Made by a program: the position numbers and the translations under genes. A stretch of 57,007 nucleotides of DNA from an uncultured Bacteroidales bacterium (GTDB lineage Bacteria; Bacteroidota; Bacteroidia; Bacteroidales; UBA932), in contig CASFSL010000037.1 of assembly GCA_949297365.1 (NCBI GenBank), positions 1-57,007 of the forward strand. Reading direction: 5' to 3'. The notes under the pieces are model-generated. The model saw only the letters and a list, made by a program, of their open reading frames with translations. It searched no databases and was not told where the DNA came from. Shown in pieces: positions 27,594 to 35,437 of this stretch. Each line of letters opens with the position of its first letter. Position 1 is the first letter of the stretch.

Positions 27594-28508
27594 ATGGATT
27601 ATCAAAGCGTGATAGACAGGATTCGCGACGAGGTGCGGGAACTGTGGGGACAGGGCAGGGTGGCGGATTATATTCCGGCACTGGAGAAGGTGAATCCGAG
27701 GCAGTTCGGTATGGCTGTCGCGACTCTCGACGGACAGGAGTACAGTACAGGGGACGCACAGGTGTGCTTCTCTATCCAGAGTATATCAAAAGTCTTCACT
27801 CTGGCGATGGTGACCAGACATGTGGGGGACGATATCTGGGATGCCGTGGGACGCGAGCCATCCGGCAATCCGTTCAACTCGCTGGTGCAGCTGGAGTACG
27901 AGCAGGGCAAGCCGCGCAATCCGTTCATCAATGCGGGTGCGCTGGTGGTCACTGACCGTCTTATATCGCTTTATCCTCATCCCAAGGACGCAATGCTGGA
28001 GTTTGTCCGCAGTCTGTGCGGCAATGATGATATCTATTACGATAAGGAGATAGCCCGCTCAGAGCGGCTCAACGCGGACCGCAATATGTCGCTGGCCTAT
28101 CTTATGAAGAGTTTCGGCAACATCCGCAATGATGTGGACACGCTGCTGGATGTCTACTGCCATCAGTGCGCCATATCCATGTCGTGCGTAGACCTGGCCA
28201 GGGCATTTCTCTTCCTGAGCAACAGGGGTGTGAATCCTTTCAGCGGTAAGCAGGTGCTCAGTGTCAGTCAGGCCAAGCGTCTCGGTGCCCTGATGCTCAC
28301 CTGCGGCTTCTACGACGAGTCGGGTGACTTCGCCTTCCGCGCCGGTCTCCCAGGCAAGAGCGGTGTGGGCGGCGGCATAGCGGCCTACATCCCCGGCAAC
28401 CTCGCCGTCACAGTCTGGAGCCCCGAACTCAACCGTCACGGCAACTCCCTGGCCGGCATGGCCGCCCTCGAGCATTTCACCACCGACATCGGCAATTCCA
28501 TCTTCTAG
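27594..28508 (+). CDS. glsA: Glutaminase (GlsA type)
   Basis: The enzyme hydrolyses glutamine to glutamate and ammonia. The 304-residue protein belongs to the serine-dependent beta-lactamase-fold glutaminases: the catalytic SxxK is in FSIQSISKVF near residue 68, the conserved GREPSGNPFNSL and PRNPFINAGALVV blocks follow, and the GKSGVGGGIAA motif lies near residue 262. The length is normal for the family. The start at 27594 is chosen because the promoter -7 box lies just upstream. It is divergent from the ABC operon and is followed after 42 bp by an ATP-grasp ligase gene, so locally produced glutamate could feed that enzyme; that link is inference. Confidence 0.95.
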   Translation: MDYQSVIDRIRDEVRELWGQGRVADYIPALEKVNPRQFGMAVATLDGQEYSTGDAQVCFSIQSISKVFTLAMVTRHVGDDIWDAVGREPSGNPFNSLVQLEYEQGKPRNPFINAGALVVTDRLISLYPHPKDAMLEFVRSLCGNDDIYYDKEIARSERLNADRNMSLAYLMKSFGNIRNDVDTLLDVYCHQCAISMSCVDLARAFLFLSNRGVNPFSGKQVLSVSQAKRLGALMLTCGFYDESGDFAFRAGLPGKSGVGGGIAAYIPGNLAVTVWSPELNRHGNSLAGMAALEHFTTDIGNSIF

Positions 28509-28550
28509 TTTTGTCCGGCAGTTTGTTATTGACTGGGACTGTGTTTGTAT

Positions 28551-29519
28551 ATGAATAAAAGAGGTCTGCTGATATACCCCTCGACGACTCCCCGGGGGAA
28601 CAATGCTTTCGGCTGGTTCCGGGAGGCGGCTGCCCGTTACGGGATGTCGGTCGAGGTGCTGTTCTACGATGCTCCGGCGGCTGAGGCTCCCGCGGGCGCT
28701 CCTGCCTGGAAGCCGGATTTTGTCCTGATGCGGGGGTACAATATCGCCCTGTCGCGGTGGTATGAGGCTCAGGGGGTACCGGTGCTGAATGCTCCCGATG
28801 CGATGATCCTCTGTCGGGACAAGCTCCGCTGCGGGGAGGTCCTGGCCGCTGCCGGAGTGCCGGTGCCGGGGGCATTGTCCCCTGAGAAGGCCCGGAGCGG
28901 GGACGCATTTCCATTTATCCTAAAGCTCAATTTCGGGTCGAAGGGGGAAAATGTCTTCCTCGTCCGCGATGCCCTGGAATACCGTTCCGCGCTGGAGGCA
29001 TGCCGGCGGGAGGAGGCTCTGCGTCTGGAGGCATTGTCCAGGGGGATCAGCGAGTTCGGCGAGACACCGGAGGAGGTCCGCCGCGGCTGTGTGCCTGTGC
29101 TGCAGGAGTTCGTGGCCATGAGCAGCGGACGGGACATTCGGGTATGGGTGACGGGGGATGAGGTGGCCGGTCATGTGCTGCGGTACAATCCCTCGAGCTT
29201 CAAGTCCAATTTCGCCGCCGGGGGCTCTTTCCGTCAGATTCCGCTGCCTCCCGCCGCTGCTTCTCTTGCCGTGGCCGCTGCCCGTGCCTGCGGGCTCTTC
29301 TTTGCGGGGGTGGACCTGCTGTTCGACGATGATGCCGGTGCCCTTGCCGATTGCTCTGCCGTCTCTCATTCTGAGGACCCTTCATGCGTGTCGGCATATA
29401 CCGGCGGCTTTAAGGTCTGCGAGGTCAACGGCAATGCCGGCTTCCGCACCGCCTCGGCCGACATTCCCGACGCGCTGTTCCGCAATCTCGCCCGTAAATT
29501 TTCATACAATCCCATATAG
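28551..29519 (+). CDS. RimK-like ATP-grasp ligase
   Basis: The 322-residue protein shows the ATP-grasp fold of the RimK branch: CRDKLRCGEVLAAAGVPVPG near residue 84, the glycine-rich ATP loop FILKLNFGSKGENVFLV near residue 121, LQEFVAMSSGRDIRVWVTGDEV near residue 183, and the metal-binding end KVCEVNGNAGFR. RimK relatives attach amino acids, often glutamate, to proteins or small molecules. Two insertions stand out: a charged loop (EALSRGISEFGETPEEVRRG) and a low-complexity segment (DDDAGALADCSAVSHSEDPSC) just before the catalytic EVNG. The substrate is unknown. Start at ATG 28551, two codons after a TTG. Confidence 0.84.
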   Translation: MNKRGLLIYPSTTPRGNNAFGWFREAAARYGMSVEVLFYDAPAAEAPAGAPAWKPDFVLMRGYNIALSRWYEAQGVPVLNAPDAMILCRDKLRCGEVLAAAGVPVPGALSPEKARSGDAFPFILKLNFGSKGENVFLVRDALEYRSALEACRREEALRLEALSRGISEFGETPEEVRRGCVPVLQEFVAMSSGRDIRVWVTGDEVAGHVLRYNPSSFKSNFAAGGSFRQIPLPPAAASLAVAAARACGLFFAGVDLLFDDDAGALADCSAVSHSEDPSCVSAYTGGFKVCEVNGNAGFRTASADIPDALFRNLARKFSYNPI

Positions 29520-29531
29520 TTGGCATTGTCC

Positions 29532-29693
29532 TTCGTCCATTTGCCGCAACGGCAGCATTTCCTGAGATTTGGTGCCGTTGTGGAGCGGCCTTTACCTCCG
29601 AACCGTTGCCACAGGCCCTGTGAACGGCATTTCCTCTTCGTCCATTTGCCGCAATGGCAGCATTTCCTGGGATTTGGTGCCGTTGTGGAACGG
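29532..29693. repeat. Two direct copies of a 57-bp unit, each holding a palindrome
   Basis: Units at 29532-29588 and 29637-29693 are nearly identical, with three substitutions, 105 bp apart. Each contains an inverted repeat CCGCAAYGGCA-N18-TGCCGTTGTGG (29544-29583 and 29649-29688). Some protein-like phase (VHLPQxQHFL...GAVVER) is shared, but no start or wider conservation supports a gene. Confidence 0.85.
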
Positions 29694-29737
29694 ACTCTTT
29701 GACTCCTTCCGAAGGAGTGAGTACCTGGAGCGAGAGC

Positions 29738-29772
29738 GAAGTCTTATCTGCGCTCAGTGCAGATAAGACTTC
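29738..29772. terminator. Strong bidirectional hairpin terminator
   Basis: A perfect 14-bp stem GAAGTCTTATCTGC (29738-29751) and its complement (29759-29772) enclose a 7-nt loop. It lies between the ATP-grasp gene and the convergent winged-helix gene and includes the last codons of the latter. A smaller hairpin (ACTCCTT-CCG-AAGGAGT, 29702-29718) lies just upstream. Confidence 0.75.
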
Positions 29773-30041
29773 AAGGCCTCTACGTATGCAGCGAAAGCCC
29801 GCGCCCCCGTCTCCGTAATCCTGCACACCGTCCGCGGCTTCTTCCCCGCAAATCCTTTCTCGACAGAGATGTACCCTGCCTCGGAGAGCTTGTCGATCTG
29901 CACGCTCAGATTGCCGGCAGTGGCTCCGGTGGCCTCGCGCAGGTACACGAAGTCGGCCTCTTCCATGGTCAGCAGGGTGGACATGACGGCCAGACGCAGT
30001 TCGGAGTGCAGCAGCGGGTCGAGTTTTGCAAATTCTCCCAT
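29754..30041 (-). CDS. Small winged-helix transcriptional regulator
   Basis: The 95-residue protein is a single winged helix (LHSELRLAVMSTLLTMEEADFVYLREATGATAGNLSVQIDKLSEAGYISVEKGFAGKKPRTVCRITETGARAF), resembling the MarR/ArsR-like short regulators (HTH_34 type) common in Bacteroidota. The C-terminal helix is probably for dimerisation. It is encoded 5 bp after a four- to five-helix membrane protein gene; such pairs often form an autoregulated unit, and the membrane protein is the likely target or partner. Specific DNA site and signal are unknown. Confidence 0.86.
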   Translation of the reverse strand: MGEFAKLDPLLHSELRLAVMSTLLTMEEADFVYLREATGATAGNLSVQIDKLSEAGYISVEKGFAGKKPRTVCRITETGARAFAAYVEALKSYLH

Positions 30042-30046
30042 GGCCG

Positions 30047-30646
30047 CTACTGCAGTTTACTGGTTTGACGGTTGAATATCAGGCCTGGGATGACGAGGGT
30101 CATCAGCGCTGCGACGGCCATGATCAGCGGAGTGGGTATGTTCAGGAAGTAGTCGCATGGCAGTCCTGCTATTCCGCAGATAATGCTGAGAATGAATACG
30201 GTCCAAGAACTGCAGAGGACCCCGGTGACTGCGCCGGCCATGCCCAGAAGCAGTATTATGACACCGTTTGTCGGTATGGGGATGAAGAACGCCATGATGC
30301 CGACGGCTATTGCCAGGATTCCGAATATGCCCCATACGATGCCCACGGACCTGGACACGAAATTCTCGCCCTTCCCCTTGCTCTCGATGCGTTTGAACAC
30401 CAGCTGATTCAAGAACAAACCGATGAAGGGAATCAGAAACCAGGCCAGGTTCCACAGATGATTGTTGTCCGAAAGTGTCAGCCCCAGTAGGACAATCCCG
30501 GATACGAGGATTACGGTTGTTCCCCAGATGAGCATTGCGGTGCCGCCGCGCCGCTGAAAGTCCTGCCGGCTGTTGTTGATGGCCTCAGAGATGATTTCCA
30601 ATGACTTTTCTACCGAAAGTCCGTTCTTGTCGAAGTTGTTTTCCAT
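30047..30646 (-). CDS. Polytopic membrane protein paired with regulator
   Basis: The 199-residue protein has a soluble N-terminus (ENNFDKNGLSVEKSLEIISEAINNSRQDFQRRG) and about five membrane helices. Helices include AMLIWGTTVILVSGIVLLGLT, LWNLAWFLIPFIGLFLNQL, SVGIVWGIFGILAIAVGIMAFF, GVIILLLGMAGAVTGVLC and WTVFILSIICGIAGL. No family was recognised. The start is placed at the ATG at 30646; a TTG at 30685 is less likely. It shares a transcript with the downstream winged-helix gene. Confidence 0.78.
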   Translation of the reverse strand: MENNFDKNGLSVEKSLEIISEAINNSRQDFQRRGGTAMLIWGTTVILVSGIVLLGLTLSDNNHLWNLAWFLIPFIGLFLNQLVFKRIESKGKGENFVSRSVGIVWGIFGILAIAVGIMAFFIPIPTNGVIILLLGMAGAVTGVLCSSWTVFILSIICGIAGLPCDYFLNIPTPLIMAVAALMTLVIPGLIFNRQTSKLQ

Positions 30647-30727
30647 AACTTTAAAATACTTTAAAAAATGAACTAAATTCTGCAAAAAGAAGAGTGGTGC
30701 CTGTCACCTCTCTTATGTTTCTTGATG

Positions 30728-30759
30728 CAAATATAAACTGATTTATTTTATAAACCAAA
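30728..30759 (-). promoter_or_regulatory. Promoter of membrane protein / winged-helix unit
   Basis: The minus strand has -33 TTTG (30756-30759), 20 nt, then -7 TATATTTG (30728-30735), a near-ideal Bacteroidota promoter. The leader to the ATG at 30646 is about 75 nt. Confidence 0.7.
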
Positions 30760-30808
30760 TTTTCAGCAAATATTTTGTTCGCATTTGTCCTCTTTTCGCC
30801 TCCTCCGC

Positions 30809-30852
30809 TTCCACAACGGCAGGGAAATACGGGAAACGGTGCCGTTGTGGAA
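30809..30852. repeat. Third copy of the palindromic hairpin family
   Basis: TTCCACAACGGCA (30809-30821) and TGCCGTTGTGGAA (30840-30852) are perfectly complementary with an 18-nt loop, the same arm core and loop length as the two copies at 29544-29688. It lies in the 300-bp gap before the peptidase gene. The rest of that gap holds the promoter boxes listed and no gene. Confidence 0.85.
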
Positions 30853-30907
30853 AGGGCGTTGGAAGAAGTAGTGAGTAGGGAAGTGGTGGGGTTATGTGGA
30901 AAATTGT

Positions 30908-30915
30908 TAACTTTG
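30908..30915 (+). promoter_or_regulatory. -7 box upstream of C1 peptidase gene
   Basis: TAACTTTG matches TAnnTTTG. It would give a leader of about 140 nt before the ATG at 31056. No clear -33 was found, so the call is tentative. Confidence 0.45.
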
Positions 30916-31055
30916 AATGTTCAATGCGATGTTTTCCGGCAATCATGGTCTGATAGTGTGACGTCGGAGCGTGGTGGTCAGGGAACAGCTCCGTAAAGGA
31001 GACGCATGGAATCATGGAATGAGTAACATGGATAATATATTGTAAATTAATTAAT

Positions 31056-32447
31056 ATGAAGAAACGAATCTTTACTGTATGTGCGGCGCTGTCGGTGGCG
31101 GCGGCCGCTTTTGCCCAGGGCGGCATAACGGATGAGATGATGTCCCGTATCAGGCAGGGGTATCAGGACACGCCTGAGGAGAGAGCCTTACGCAACGCCA
31201 TTTCTGCAAATGACATCAATACTCTGGCAGTACGCCAGGGTGTGGAAGCCGGCTATGATTTCTATTTTTCGGATGAAGTGCCTTCAAAGGGCATAACAGA
31301 TCAGCAGTCCAGCGGCAGATGCTGGCTGTTCTCCGGGATGAATGTGCTGAGGGCCAAAATGATAGAGGATTACAACCTGGGGCCGTTCCAATTCTCCCAG
31401 AGTTATATCTTTTTCTATGACCAGTTGGAGAAGGCCAATCTTTTCCTGCAGGGCATCATCGACACCCGCAACCTGCCCATGGATGACCGCAAGGTGGAGT
31501 GGCTTTTCCGCCACACTATCAATGACGGCGGTCAGTTCACCGGTGTGTCCGACCTTATCACCAAGTACGGCATCGTGCCGTCCAACGTGATGCCGGAGAC
31601 CTGGGCGGCCAACCACACTTCCCGGATGTCCATGTTGCTTGATCTGAAGCTCAAGGAGTTCGGTCTGGAGCTGCGGGAGATGACAGGCCCGAAAAAGGAG
31701 CTGCCGGCCATGCTGGAGGCCCGTAAGGTGGAGATGCTTGCCTTCGTGTACCGCTTCCTGGTGCTCAATCTGGGCGAGCCGCCCGCAGAGTTCACCTGGA
31801 CTATGTATGACGCTGAGGGTAAGCCGGTCAGCACTAAGACCTATACTCCGAAGTCCTTCTATGACGAGTATGTGGGCGTGGATTTGAGGAACAACTACGT
31901 GATGCTGATGAACGACCCCACCCGCGAGTTCTACAAGGTCTACGAGATAGAGTACGACCGCCATCAGTACGACGGCAAGAACTGGCTGTATATCAACCTG
32001 CCCATCGAAGAGATAGAGGCCATAGCCATCGCTTCGATAAAGGACGGCACGATGATGTATTTCTCCTGCGACGTGGGTAAGTTCCTGGACCGTCAGAACG
32101 GTGTGCTGGACGTGGATTATTACGACTATGGCTCGCTGATGGGCACCACTTTCGGTATGGACAAGCGGGAGCGGATATTGACCGGAGCCAGCGGTTCGTC
32201 CCACGCCATGACCCTGATGGCCGTGGATCTGGACGAATACGGTCAGGCTAAAAAGTGGAAGGTAGAGAACTCCTGGGGTATGACCGGCCACGAGGGACAT
32301 CTGGTCATGACCGACGAGTGGTTCGAGGAGTATATGTTCCGCCTGGTGGCCGAGAAAAAATACGTTCCCGAGAATATCCTGAAACTGCTCGACACCAAGC
32401 CGACCATGCTTCCGCCATGGGATCCCATGTTCGCTGACGAACTCTGA
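31056..32447 (+). CDS. Exported C1-family aminopeptidase (bleomycin hydrolase/PepC type)
   Basis: The 463-residue protein has a signal peptide (MKKRIFTVCAALSVAAAAFAQ) and a papain-fold PepC-type domain. The catalytic Cys is in DQQSSGRCWLFSG near residue 89, the catalytic His in GSSHAMTLMAV near residue 383, and the Asn in KVENSWGMTGHEG near residue 404. Cytosolic PepC enzymes are aminopeptidases whose C-terminal tail closes the active site; here the signal peptide points to the periplasm, a version known from Bacteroidota. It is separated from the DUF4492 gene by 5 bp, which suggests co-transcription with the cytochrome bd genes. Confidence 0.92.
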   Translation: MKKRIFTVCAALSVAAAAFAQGGITDEMMSRIRQGYQDTPEERALRNAISANDINTLAVRQGVEAGYDFYFSDEVPSKGITDQQSSGRCWLFSGMNVLRAKMIEDYNLGPFQFSQSYIFFYDQLEKANLFLQGIIDTRNLPMDDRKVEWLFRHTINDGGQFTGVSDLITKYGIVPSNVMPETWAANHTSRMSMLLDLKLKEFGLELREMTGPKKELPAMLEARKVEMLAFVYRFLVLNLGEPPAEFTWTMYDAEGKPVSTKTYTPKSFYDEYVGVDLRNNYVMLMNDPTREFYKVYEIEYDRHQYDGKNWLYINLPIEEIEAIAIASIKDGTMMYFSCDVGKFLDRQNGVLDVDYYDYGSLMGTTFGMDKRERILTGASGSSHAMTLMAVDLDEYGQAKKWKVENSWGMTGHEGHLVMTDEWFEEYMFRLVAEKKYVPENILKLLDTKPTMLPPWDPMFADEL

Positions 32448-32452
32448 GACAG

Positions 32453-32659
32453 ATGGAAAGGCTTCGCAGGATATGGCTTTTCTACTATGAGGGTTTCAGG
32501 GACATGTCATCGCTGGGAAAGACCTTGTGGATAGTGATTCTCCTGAAACTTTTCATCATGTTCGCCATACTCAGGGTATTCTTTTTCCGTCCAGCCTTGT
32601 CTGATTGTGAGACGGATGCGGAAAAGAGCCGTGTAGTGATAGAGAATCTGACACAATAA
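32453..32659 (+). CDS. DUF4492 small membrane protein, cytochrome bd partner
   Basis: The 68-residue protein has an amphipathic N-terminus (LRRIWLFYYEGFRDMSSLGKTLW) and one membrane helix (IVILLKLFIMFAILRVFFF). This matches the DUF4492 family, found directly upstream of cydA in Bacteroidota and some Campylobacterota. By position it may be a small accessory subunit of the bd oxidase, as CydX is in proteobacteria, but that is inference. It begins 5 bp after the PepC-like gene and ends 28 bp before cydA. Confidence 0.82.
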   Translation: MERLRRIWLFYYEGFRDMSSLGKTLWIVILLKLFIMFAILRVFFFRPALSDCETDAEKSRVVIENLTQ

Positions 32660-32687
32660 TAATTAACCAAACAAAGACCCCAAGTAT

Positions 32688-34253
32688 ATGACAATTTTAG
32701 CAACACTGGTCGATCTTTCGAGATGGCAGTTCGCCTTGACGGCCATGTATCACTGGCTGTTCGTGCCACTGACCTTAGGACTGGGCTTTTTGATAGCCTT
32801 TATGGAGACCCGCTATGTGATGACCGGAGACGAGTTCTGGAAACGGACCACGAAGTTCTGGATGAAGCTTTTCGCCGTCAACTTCGCAATGGGTGTGGCA
32901 ACCGGTATCATCCTCGAGTTCGAGTTCGGAACCAACTGGAGCAACTACTCGTGGTTCGTGGGCGACATCTTCGGTGCCCCGCTGGCCATCGAGGGTATCT
33001 TCGCATTTTTCATGGAGAGTACTTTCTTCGCCGTGATGTATTTCGGCTGGAACAAAGTGAGCAAGAAGGCCCACCTCGTATCTACCTGGCTCACGGCCAT
33101 CGGTACGAACCTTTCCGCCGTATGGATTCTGATAGCCAACGCATGGATGCAGTATCCCATAGGCATGGAGTTCAATCCCGACACTGCCCGCAGCGAGATG
33201 GTGGACTTCTGGGCGGTGGTATCTTCGCCCGTGGCCATCAACAAGTTCCTCCACTCTGTGACCAACGGCTACGTGCTAGCCTCGGTATTCGTAATCGCTG
33301 TATCCTCCTGGTTCCTGCTTAAAAAACGTGAGACGCTTCTGGCCCGCAAGTCCATCCGCGTGGCCTCCGTCTTCGGAATCATCTCCCTTGCCGTGCTCAT
33401 CGGCACCGGTGACGGCTCGGCCTACAATGTGGCCAAGGTGCAGCCCATGAAACTCGCTGCCATGGAAGGTCTCTACGACGGCTCGGAGAAGGCTCCGCTG
33501 GTAGCGGTCGGCATACTGAATCCTGACAAGGACATTATCGGCGAGGACGGTGCGGATGAAGACCCTTATCTGTTCGATATCTCCTTCCCCAATATGCTCT
33601 CGTTCCTGGCCACCCGTCAGGCCGACGGCTTCGTTCCGGGCATCAACGACATCATCGAGGGCGGCTACGAGTTTACCGACAGGGAGGGCAACACCTACAT
33701 CGAGCCTTCCTTTGCTGACAAGAAAGCAATGGGTACGGCAGCCGTGTCGGCTTTGGCAGGCTATCAGGCCGCCAAGGAGGCCGGCGATACTCTGGCAATG
33801 GCTCAGAACAGGGCGGTGCTGGAGCAGAATTTCGACTACTTCGGCTACCACTACATCGAGGAGCCGGAAGACCTGGTTCCCAATGTTCCGATGGTCTTCT
33901 ACGCTTTCCACCTCATGGTGGCCCTCGGCATGTTCTTCATCCTGCTCTTCGTGCTTTACATCATCTTCGAGTGGAAGAGTCTTATCGTCAGCGACAAGCA
34001 CAAGTGGCTCCTGTGGCTGGGCATCATCAGCGTACCCCTTGTCTACATCTGCTCTCAGTCGGGCTGGATCGTCGCCGAAGTCGGCCGTCAGCCCTGGACC
34101 ATACAGAACCTGCTGCCGGTGAACGCGGCAGTATCGGGAGTCGAGCCGGGCAATGTCCTTACGACTCTTATCATCTTCGCTGTCCTCTTCACCGCCATGC
34201 TCTGCGTGGAGATCAGCATCATGCTCAAACAGATTAAGAAAGGAGGAGAATAA
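32688..34253 (+). CDS. cydA: Cytochrome bd ubiquinol oxidase subunit I
   Basis: CydA carries the haems and the quinol site of the bd-type terminal oxidase. The 521-residue protein shows the N-terminal SRWQFALTAMYHWLFVPLTLGLG with the haem-ligand His near residue 22, FEFGTNWSNYSWFVGDIFGAPLAIEG, and KVQPMKLAAMEGLY marking the start of the Q-loop near residue 250. VFYAFHLMVALGMFF holds the Met ligand region, and PWTIQNLLPVNAAVSGV is near the end. The enzyme reduces O2 with high affinity, suiting a gut anaerobe exposed to trace oxygen. Followed by cydB after 2 bp. Confidence 0.97.
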   Translation: MTILATLVDLSRWQFALTAMYHWLFVPLTLGLGFLIAFMETRYVMTGDEFWKRTTKFWMKLFAVNFAMGVATGIILEFEFGTNWSNYSWFVGDIFGAPLAIEGIFAFFMESTFFAVMYFGWNKVSKKAHLVSTWLTAIGTNLSAVWILIANAWMQYPIGMEFNPDTARSEMVDFWAVVSSPVAINKFLHSVTNGYVLASVFVIAVSSWFLLKKRETLLARKSIRVASVFGIISLAVLIGTGDGSAYNVAKVQPMKLAAMEGLYDGSEKAPLVAVGILNPDKDIIGEDGADEDPYLFDISFPNMLSFLATRQADGFVPGINDIIEGGYEFTDREGNTYIEPSFADKKAMGTAAVSALAGYQAAKEAGDTLAMAQNRAVLEQNFDYFGYHYIEEPEDLVPNVPMVFYAFHLMVALGMFFILLFVLYIIFEWKSLIVSDKHKWLLWLGIISVPLVYICSQSGWIVAEVGRQPWTIQNLLPVNAAVSGVEPGNVLTTLIIFAVLFTAMLCVEISIMLKQIKKGGE

Positions 34254-34255
34254 TC

Positions 34256-35356
34256 ATGGACACACTGTATTTTCTGCAACATTACTGGTGGGCGCTGGTA
34301 GCCCTCCTCGGCGCGATTCTGGTGTTCCTGCTTTTCGTGCAGGGAGCGCAGGGCCTGCTGCTGCGCACAGCCTCCTCGGAGGATGAGAAGGACCTCGTAG
34401 TCAAATATGCGGGGCACAAATGGGAAATCACCTTCACCACTCTCGTCACCTTCGGCGGAGCGGCCTTTGCCTCCTTCCCTCTGTTCTATTCCACCAGCTT
34501 CGGCGGAGCCTACTGGCTGTGGATCTGCATCCTGCTGCTCTTCGTGATTCAGGCGTTCTCCTTCGAATACCGCAAGGCAGCCGGCAATATTTTCGGTGCC
34601 CGTACCTTCGAGATATTCTTATTCCTTAACGGAGCATTGGGGACTTTCCTCCTCGGAGTGGCCGTCGGCACCTTCTTCACCGGAGGCGCATTCACCGTGG
34701 ACAAGGTCTCCATCACCGATGCCGCCTCTCCCGCCATTTCGACCTGGGCCAATGGCTGGCACGGCCTGGATGCCCTGGCCAACCCGATGAACCTCCTTCT
34801 GGGAGTGGTGGTATTCCTCGCGGCCCGTACCCTCGGCCTGCTCTACCTGCTGACAAAGCCGGATGTGGGCGCATTTGCGGATAAATGCCGCAGGCGGCTG
34901 ATGATCACCGCCCCTGCATTCGTCCTGACCTTCGTGGCCTTCGTCCTCTGGCTCTTCCTCAGGACCGGCTATGTGGTGGATCCCGCCACAGGCGTAATCT
35001 CTCCCGAGCCCTTCAAATATCTGCACAACATCCTTCACACCTGGTGGATAGCCGTAGTCTTCCTGCTCGGCGTTGTCCTCGTGCTGGCAGGCCTCGGAAG
35101 GCATTTCCTAGGCAAGGGCATCAGGCAGAACTTCTACATCGTAGGAGCAGGCGCATTGCTCGCAGTCTGGGCCATTCTGCTCATCGCCGGCTTCAACGAC
35201 ACAGCCTATTATGTCTCGACCGTGGACATCCAGGACTCCCTGACTCTCTACAACAGCTCCTCCAGCCTGTTCACGCTCAAGGTGATGGCCTGGGTATCCA
35301 TAGCGATTCCTTTCGTGATTGCCTATATCGTCTGGATGTGGCGCAAGATGCGGTAA
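34256..35356 (+). CDS. cydB: Cytochrome bd ubiquinol oxidase subunit II
   Basis: CydB pairs with CydA in the membrane. The 366-residue protein has about eight membrane helices and the family blocks LQHYWWALVALLGAILVFLLFVQGAQ, FEIFLFLNGALGTFLLGVAVGTFFTGGAF, NPMNLLLGVVVFLAARTLGLLYL and the C-terminal SSSSLFTLKVMAWVSIAIPFVIAYIVWMW. It starts 2 bp after cydA, so the two are translationally close. A hairpin terminator follows at 35387-35417. Confidence 0.96.
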   Translation: MDTLYFLQHYWWALVALLGAILVFLLFVQGAQGLLLRTASSEDEKDLVVKYAGHKWEITFTTLVTFGGAAFASFPLFYSTSFGGAYWLWICILLLFVIQAFSFEYRKAAGNIFGARTFEIFLFLNGALGTFLLGVAVGTFFTGGAFTVDKVSITDAASPAISTWANGWHGLDALANPMNLLLGVVVFLAARTLGLLYLLTKPDVGAFADKCRRRLMITAPAFVLTFVAFVLWLFLRTGYVVDPATGVISPEPFKYLHNILHTWWIAVVFLLGVVLVLAGLGRHFLGKGIRQNFYIVGAGALLAVWAILLIAGFNDTAYYVSTVDIQDSLTLYNSSSSLFTLKVMAWVSIAIPFVIAYIVWMWRKMR

Positions 35357-35386
35357 AGACAGAAAGATAGGCATAAGGCATAATAA

Positions 35387-35417
35387 AATCCCGGTCACAT
35401 CAGATGCGGCCGGGATT
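35387..35417. terminator. Terminator between cydB and M6 protease gene
   Basis: AATCCCGG (35387-35394) pairs with CCGGGATT (35410-35417) across a 15-nt loop. On the minus strand the stem is followed by TTATTATG, a better T-run than on the plus strand, so it may serve both convergent transcripts. Confidence 0.6.
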
Positions 35418-35437
35418 CTTCTGTATATTCAGATAGA

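Noticed and set aside
29520-29702. Short plus-strand frame with VHLPQxQHFL repeats
   Set aside because: Its only start is TTG. The repeated peptide comes from the duplicated palindromic unit, and no promoter or conserved context supports translation.
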